Positions 58,361-64,000 of a stretch of DNA of 64,000 nt are shown here, piece by piece (positions within the stretch are counted from its first letter, which is position 1; the number at the start of each line of letters is the position of its first letter). Origin of the DNA: Cyclina sinensis. Taxonomy: Eukaryota > Mollusca > Bivalvia > Venerida > Veneridae. The position numbers were made by a program, and so were the translations under genes. The notes below the pieces were generated by a model that ran no database searches, had not been told where the DNA came from, and saw nothing but the letters and a program-made list of their open reading frames with translations. The stretch lies in the NCBI GenBank assembly GCA_012932295.1, contig JAAONU010000019.1, positions 33,395,913-33,459,912 on the forward strand, in the 5' to 3' direction.

Positions 58361-60412
58361 ACCCCCAAAATGAAGTTTGGGGGGTATATAGGAGTCACCC
58401 AGTGGTTGGTCGGTCGGTAGGTCAGGCGGTCGGGCGGTCAGTCGGGGTTTACCTTGTCTGAAGCATAACTTGAAAACTACTGGCTGGAATTCAATGCAAC
58501 TACATACAATGGTCAAGCACAATGAGAGGAAGTGCAGTGTTGAAGAATCATAACTCCATCTTCACTATTTTCAGAGTTATTTCCCTTTGTTGGTTTTCCT
58601 GTGAAGGGAGCAAAACTTGAAAACTACTGGTTTGAATTCAATGCAACATCATACAATGGTCAAGCACAATGCGAGGAAGTGCAGTGTCCAAGAATCATAA
58701 CTCCATCTTCACTTTTTTTAGAGTTATTGCCCTTTATTGGTTTTCCTTGTCCGGAGCATAATTTGAAAACTACTGGTTTGAATTCAGTGCAACTTCATAT
58801 AATGGTCAAGCACAATGAGAGAAAGTGCAGTGTCCAAGAATCATAACTCCATGTTCACTATTTGCAGAGTAATTGCCCTTTGTTGGTTTTCCTTGTCTGG
58901 AGCATAACTTGAAAACTACTGGTTTGAATCCCCAAAATGAGGTTTGGGGGGTATATAGGAGTCACCCAGTGGTTGGTCGGTCGGTAGGTCAGGCGGTCGG
59001 GCGGTCAGTCGGGGTTTACCTTGTCTGAAGCATAACTTGAAAACTACTGGCTGGAATTCAATGCAACTACATACAATGGTCAAGCACAATGAGAGGAAGT
59101 GCAGTGTTGAAGAATCATAACTCCATCTTCACTATTTTCAGAGTTATTTCCCTTTGTTGGTTTTCCTGTGAAGGGAGCAAAACTTGAAAACTACTGGTTT
59201 GAATTCAATGCAACATCATACAATGGTCAAGCACAATGCGAGGAAGTGCAGTGTCCAAGAATCATAACTCCATCTTCACTTTTTTTAGAGTTATTGCCCT
59301 TTATTGGTTTTCCTTGTCCGGAGCATAATTTGAAAACTACTGGTTTGAATTCAGTGCAACTTCATATAATGGTCAAGCACAATGAGAGAAAGTGCAGTGT
59401 CCAAGAATCATAACTCCATGTTCACTATTTGCAGAGTAATTGCCCTTTGTTGGTTTTCCTTGTCTGGAGCATAACTTGAAAACTACTGGTTTGAATTCAA
59501 TGCAAGTACATGCAATGGTCAATCACAATAAGAGGAAGTGCAATGTCCAAGAATTATAACTCCATCTTCACTATTTTCAGAGTTATTGCCCTTTGTTTGT
59601 TTTCCTTTGTAGGGAGCAAAACTTTGAATTCAGTGCAACATCATACAATGGTCAAACACAATGAGAGGAAGTGCAGTGTTCAAAAATCAAAAATCATAAT
59701 TCCAAATTCTCTATTTGCAAAGTTATTGCCCTTTATCGGTATTCTTTATTCGGAGCATAGCTTGAAAACTACTGGTTGGAATTCAGTGCAACATCATACA
59801 ATGGTCAAGCACAATGAAAAGAAGTGCAGTTTTCAAGAATCATATCTCAGTCTTCACTTTTTCAAGAGTTATTTCCCTTTGTTGGTTTTCCTTTGTATGA
59901 AGGATAACTTGAAAACTACTGGTTGGAATTCAATGCAAATTCATACAATGGTCAAGCACTATGAGAGGAAGTGCAGTGTCCAGGAATCATAAGTCCATCT
60001 TCTCTTTTTGCAGAGTTATTACCCTTAGTTTGTTTTCTTTATTTGGAGCATTACTTGAAAACTACTGGTTGGAATTCAATGCAACTTGATACAATGATCA
60101 AGCACAATGAGAGAAAGTGCATTGTATAAGAGCTATAACTCCATCTTCACTGTTTGCACAGTTATTGCCCTTTGTTAGTTTTCTTTGTCTGGAAATAACT
60201 TGAAAACTATTTTTTTGGAATTCAATGCAACTTCATACAATGGTCAAGCACAATGAGAGGAAATGCAATGTACCACAACTATCTTTAATTGCCCACAACC
60301 ATAACTCTTTTTCAATTTTTTTTACCAAGTATTCTGTTACTAAATTGATAACTTCCTCTGTTCTGTAGCGGTGTTTTGGGGGTATTAATCACATTTAGTG
60401 ATAGCTCTAGTT
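58361..60412 (+). mobile_element. Complete family C HINE-like element
   Basis: After T8 it starts ACCCCCAAAATGAAGTTTGG (foldback), then GGTCGGTCGGTAGGTCAGG. About eleven ~140-bp units follow (AACTTGAAAACTACTGG, TTCAATGCAAC, CATACAATGGTCAAGCACAA, GTGCAGTGT, CAGAGTTATTGCCCTTTG). At the right, TTTGGGGGT (60375-60383) inverts the start, ATCACATTTAGTGAT (60388-60402) is a perfect hairpin, and AGCTCTAG precedes T7. CTAG fits the CTRR end of canonical Helitrons. Confidence 0.75.
58363..59496 (+). repeat. 567-bp direct tandem duplication
   Basis: 58363-58929 and 58930-59496 are nearly identical, including the element's left foldback; the only difference I noted is AAG/AGG after CCCCAAAATG. Two identical 81-codon frames result. 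Recent, or an assembly effect. Confidence 0.8.
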
Positions 60413-60597
60413 TTTTTAATGGAGCAGCAGCTAGAGGTCATCTACCAAGTTTGTTCAGATTATGCCCCTTGAGTGAAAATTGGCTCTACCCCGGGGTCAC
60501 TTGAATTCATATAGATTTCTATAGGAAAATTCTTAAAAAGTTTTTGATGTTGGCTCAACAGCAGACCCAAAGGCAAAGTATTCAGGTGAGCAATTTA

Positions 60598-61919
60598 AAA
60601 ATAACTGTTACTTGGTATGTAATCATTCATATTATGAAGAACTACTGACTGCTGACAAAAAAACAAATAAAATGAAAAGCCAAAAGTGAAAAGAAACAAA
60701 ATATGATTATAAACATAGCTCTAATTTACCCCACCCCCTTCATTATGAGGGAATGTTATTAACGTAAACTTCAACATAAATGTTCGGGGCTTCAAATTAG
60801 CTATAATTATTTTTATTCATGTACATTTCTTAACAAATTGGCAAAATATCAAATAGTGTTACCGTCTAGTTTTGGAGAAATTTATAACTGAAATCACAGA
60901 TACCCAATTTTCATTGATTTACCATGTTGAAAATCTTTGATACAATTGAAATATATTTAAGACGAAAGAAATTTAACTTTTCTATAAAAATTATTGTTGT
61001 AAAAACCAAAACAATGTTAAACTGCCAAAAACTTAAGAAAAAAAATTGGCTTGAATGGTGTTTGAACCCATGCCTTTCAGTGAAAATATCTTAATCCTAC
61101 ACAAATTAATGGAACTCAATACTATTCAGAGTGGATATTAGGAATCTAATACCTTAATATGTAGGGGAAAAAAACTTTGAAATACAGATTTTTATGCCTG
61201 GAAGATAGAAAAAAGAATAAAATAACGTCCTTAGAAGTTCTTTTGTTTTCATTTGTGCCTTGAACAAAAGACACTTATTAAATGTAATTGAGTGATTAAG
61301 ATTTCTGAGTTAAAAATTGTACACCATTGAAACAGAGCCCTTTCAGATGGAGAATAGAGGTCTTGACTGTCTAAGTAATGTTATTGATACTTTCCAAGAA
61401 ATAACCTGTTTGATTGTTTTGATTTATTACATACATGTATCCTTTTGAAACTCCCATGTCACTACAATGTGTAAGTTTCCTGTATATTGCATATTGCAAA
61501 TCTGATACTGTCTTGGAATGACTCTTCAGTTGTTAAGATGGATGTCATGCCCAACATCAAGATGATGATTCTTTCGTGAGAAATACCCTATACCATTGAA
61601 CATCATTGGTGAAATGTTTTATTGCTTTCTTGATGGAAGAATTTATGATTTTGTAAATAAACACATTCTGTGAATGGTTACTATAGACTTTAGTAATATT
61701 AGTGTTCAAAATAACCATGATAAATGCTGAAAAACAGTTTGCAGAAATTACGTAGATTAGAAGAAATGGAGAAATATTTCACCCTAAGATGGATATGAAT
61801 AACATATCCATAATAGCATGATCATACATGCCAAGTCTCACGCCGTGAGGCAAAAACTCACATATTTTTAACCCTCTTACTGCCTCACAGAAAGACCTTA
61901 AAAACATATGTATTTTTTT
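60598..61919. other. Low-copy DNA downstream of GLE1
   Basis: No repeat family of this window, no ORF over 60 codons. Contains a weak tRNA-like B box near 61060 and an AATAAA at 61656. It could be distal GLE1 3' UTR or intergenic. Confidence 0.4.
61656..61661 (+). terminator. Candidate polyadenylation signal
   Basis: AATAAA in TTTTGTAAATAAACACATTC, followed within 20 bp by TCTGTGAATGG. It is a distal candidate downstream of the GLE1 stop (5 kb away). Confidence 0.25.
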
Positions 61920-64000
61920 AGCTCACCTGAGCACACCTCAGGGTGAGCTTTTCTGATCGGTCTTTGTCCGTCGTCCGTCAGTCCGTCCGTCCGTCGTCAA
62001 CTTTTCATTCAAACGACATCTCCTCTGAAACCAATGGGGCAAATTTAATGAAACATGCCTGGGATGTTCCTTGCATGAAGCTCTACCAAGATTGTTCAAA
62101 TGGTTCTGGTCCATTGCATTTCTGGTTCACTGGAGCTAAAAATAGATTTTATAAGTTGGATCTTTAAAAATCTTCTTCTCCGAAACCACAAGGCCTGGAG
62201 CTTTAATATTTGGTATGAAGCATCATCTAGTGGACCTCTACCAAGTTTGTTCAAATTATGTCCCTGGGGACAAAACTGACCCCACCCAAGGGGTCAGTTG
62301 ATTTTACATAGAGTTATATAGGGAAAACTTGAAAATCTTCTTGTCAGAAACCACAAGGCCTAGAGTTAAGATATTTGGTATGTAGCATTGTCTAATGGAC
62401 CTCTACCAAGTTTGTTCAAATCGTGGCCTCTGGGTCAAAAATGGCCCCACCCCGGGGGTCACTTATTTTACATAGAGTTATATAGGAAAATCTTTAAAAA
62501 ATCTTCTTGTCAGAAACCGTAAGTTATAGAGCTTAGATATTTGGTGTGTAGCATTGTCTAGTGGACCTCTACCAAGTTTGTTCAAATCCTGTCCTCTGGG
62601 TCAAAAATGGCCCCGCCCCAAAAATCTTCTTGTCAGAAACCGTAAGTTATAGAGTTTAGATATTTGGTGTGTAGCATTGTCTAGTGGACCTCTACCAAGT
62701 TTGTTCAAATCCTGGCCTCTGGGTCAAAAATGGCCCCGCCCCAGGGGCCACTAGTTTTACATAGAGTTATATAGGAAAATCTTAAAAAATCTTCTTGTCA
62801 GAAACCGTAAGTTATAGAGCTTAGATATTTGGTGTGTAATATTGTCTAGTGAACCTATACCAACTTTGTTCAAATCCTGTCCTCTGGGTCAAAAATGGCC
62901 CCAGCCCTAGGGGCCACTAGTTTTACATAGAGTTATATAGGAAAATCTTAAAAAATCTTCTTGTCAGAAACCGTAAGTTATAGAGCTTAGATATTTGGTG
63001 TGAAGCATTGTCTAGTGGACTTCTACCAAGTTTGTTCAAATCCTGGCCTCTGGATCAAAAATGGCCCTGCCCCAGGGGCCACTAGTTTTACATAGAGTTA
63101 TATAGGAAAATCTTAAAAATTCTTTTTGTCAGAAACCGTAAGTTATAGAGCTTAGATATTTGGTGTGAAGCATTGTCTAGTGGACCTCTACTTGATTTGT
63201 TCAAATCCTGGCCTCTGGGTCAAAAATGGCCCCGCCCTGGGGGTCACTTGTTTTACATAGAGTTATATAGGAAAAACTAAAAAATCTTCTTGTCAGAAGC
63301 AAGAAGGCCTACAGTTAAGATATTTGGTATGTAGCATTGTCTAGTGGACCTCTACCAAGTTTGTTCAAATCCTGGCCTCTGGGTCAAAAATGGCCCTGCC
63401 CCGGGGGTCACTTGTTTTACAAAGAGTTATATAGGAAAATCTTAAAAAAATCTTCTTATCAGAAACCGTAAGTTATAGAGCTTAGATATTTGGTGTGTAG
63501 CATTGTCTAGTGGACCTCTACCAAGTTTGTTCAAATCCTGGCCTCTGAGTCAAAAATGGCCCCGCCCCAGGGGTCACTAGTTTTACATAGAGTTATATAA
63601 GAAAATCTAAAAAAATCTTCTTGTCAGAAACCGTAAATTATAGAGCTTAGATATTTGGTGTGTAGTATTGTCTAGTGGACCTCTACCAAGTTTGTTAGAA
63701 AAATGTCCCAAGGGTCATTATTGGCCCTGCCCGAGGGGTCACAAGTTTTAAATAACAATATAGAAGAAAATCTTTAAAAATCTTCTTGTCTGAAACCACA
63801 AGACCTAGAATTTTAAAATTTGGCATGAAGCAAGCTTTATCAAGCTTTTTCAAATTATTGGATTAGGTTAAAGGTCACGGAGGCTAAAAGTAGATTTATC
63901 TACTGTACCTCATAGAGCCTTCATTTATTGACCAATATCTTTGATATTCAGTATAGAGGTTCCTTGCATGGACCTCTACCCATGGGTAGGGTTTGAGGTC
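61920..64000 (+). mobile_element. HINE-like A1 element, cut by the window end
   Basis: T7, then AGCTCACCTGAGCAC with CAGGGTGAGCT, GTCCGTCGTCCGTCAGTCC. About ten A1 units in the same order as the copy at 17710-19871, and the tail as far as GGGTAGGGTTTGAGGTC. Nearly identical to that copy over long stretches, one unit being shortened near 62620. Confidence 0.75.

Larger units (their letters stand above)
56947..60597 (+). mobile_element. HINE-like A1 element with two nested elements
   Basis: Degenerate head AGCTCATGTGAGCTTTTAGG and ACTTCAACGGACGTCTCC; A1 text runs to 57080 (CAAAGTTGTT) and resumes at ~57896. A1 units at 57950-58350 are then cut by the family C element (58361-60412) and resume with CATCTACCAAGTTTGTTC. 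The end near 60590 has GTATTCAGGTGAGC but lacks the hairpin. Confidence 0.6.

Noticed and set aside
58601..59992. Three plus-strand frames of 81-160 codons
   Set aside because: All fall in the family C tandem core and repeat with its unit; the two 81-codon frames are copies of the same duplication.

Overview
This looks like AT-rich animal nuclear DNA, most likely from a bivalve mollusc. The animal assignment rests on two exons of the conserved mRNA-export factor GLE1, with consensus GT/AG splice sites, and on endonuclease-type LINEs. The mollusc assignment is inference from the overall repeat style: a palindromic 5' end, a GTCCGTC tract, ~140-bp tandem cores and a 3' hairpin followed by CTTGTT. 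No species is claimed.

Genes. The firmest cellular gene is GLE1 on the + strand: an internal exon at 35258-35448 and the last exon at 56213-56654, joined by a 20.8-kb intron full of transposons. Together they encode the last ~210 residues; I found no earlier GLE1 exons. A second, weaker candidate gene lies at 2.5-10 kb: a possible first exon ending at 2620, and short open segments with splice-like borders at 6508-6599, 8894-9011 and 9855-9937. I could not identify its product.

Repeats. Most of the window is short non-autonomous elements of a few related families. I label them A1, A2 and B to G. Complete copies start with a palindrome (AGCTCACCTGAGC in A1), then GTCCGTC-rich DNA, tandem ~140-bp units and an inverted copy of the start (CTCAGGTGAGC). 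They end in a short hairpin (GGGCCATCATGGCCC) plus CTTGTT, and usually sit directly after T5-T8. This is the layout of Helentron-associated (HINE) or pearl-like Helitron derivatives. A1 copies lie at 1-1867, 2710-5692, 10242-11828, 11836-16829, 17710-19871, 30703-34698, 35617-37580, 40371-42114, 56947-60597 and 61920 to the window end. The A2 type (core TTAACACTCTAGAGG) is at 9127, 47221, 50339 and 53819, plus one minus-strand copy.

Nested insertions. A full-length minus-strand LINE (21227-30617, 15-bp target duplication) carries endonuclease, reverse transcriptase and a C-terminal zinc knuckle. It was itself hit by three DNA transposons: 21645-22760 (TA duplication), 23132-24023 (TA, carrying a HIRAN-domain ORF) and 26357-28250 (TTAA). 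A second, 5'-truncated LINE is at 31028-32137. A 2.37-kb element with 9-bp duplications and iterated AAAACGGCCTCA ends is at 11900-14266. Two pogo-like MITEs lie at 3886-4752 and 36014-36896. A TTAA element with a tRNA-like segment lies at 45081-45527, and a decayed LINE RT at 45664-46640. Nothing bacterial, viral or CRISPR-like was seen.
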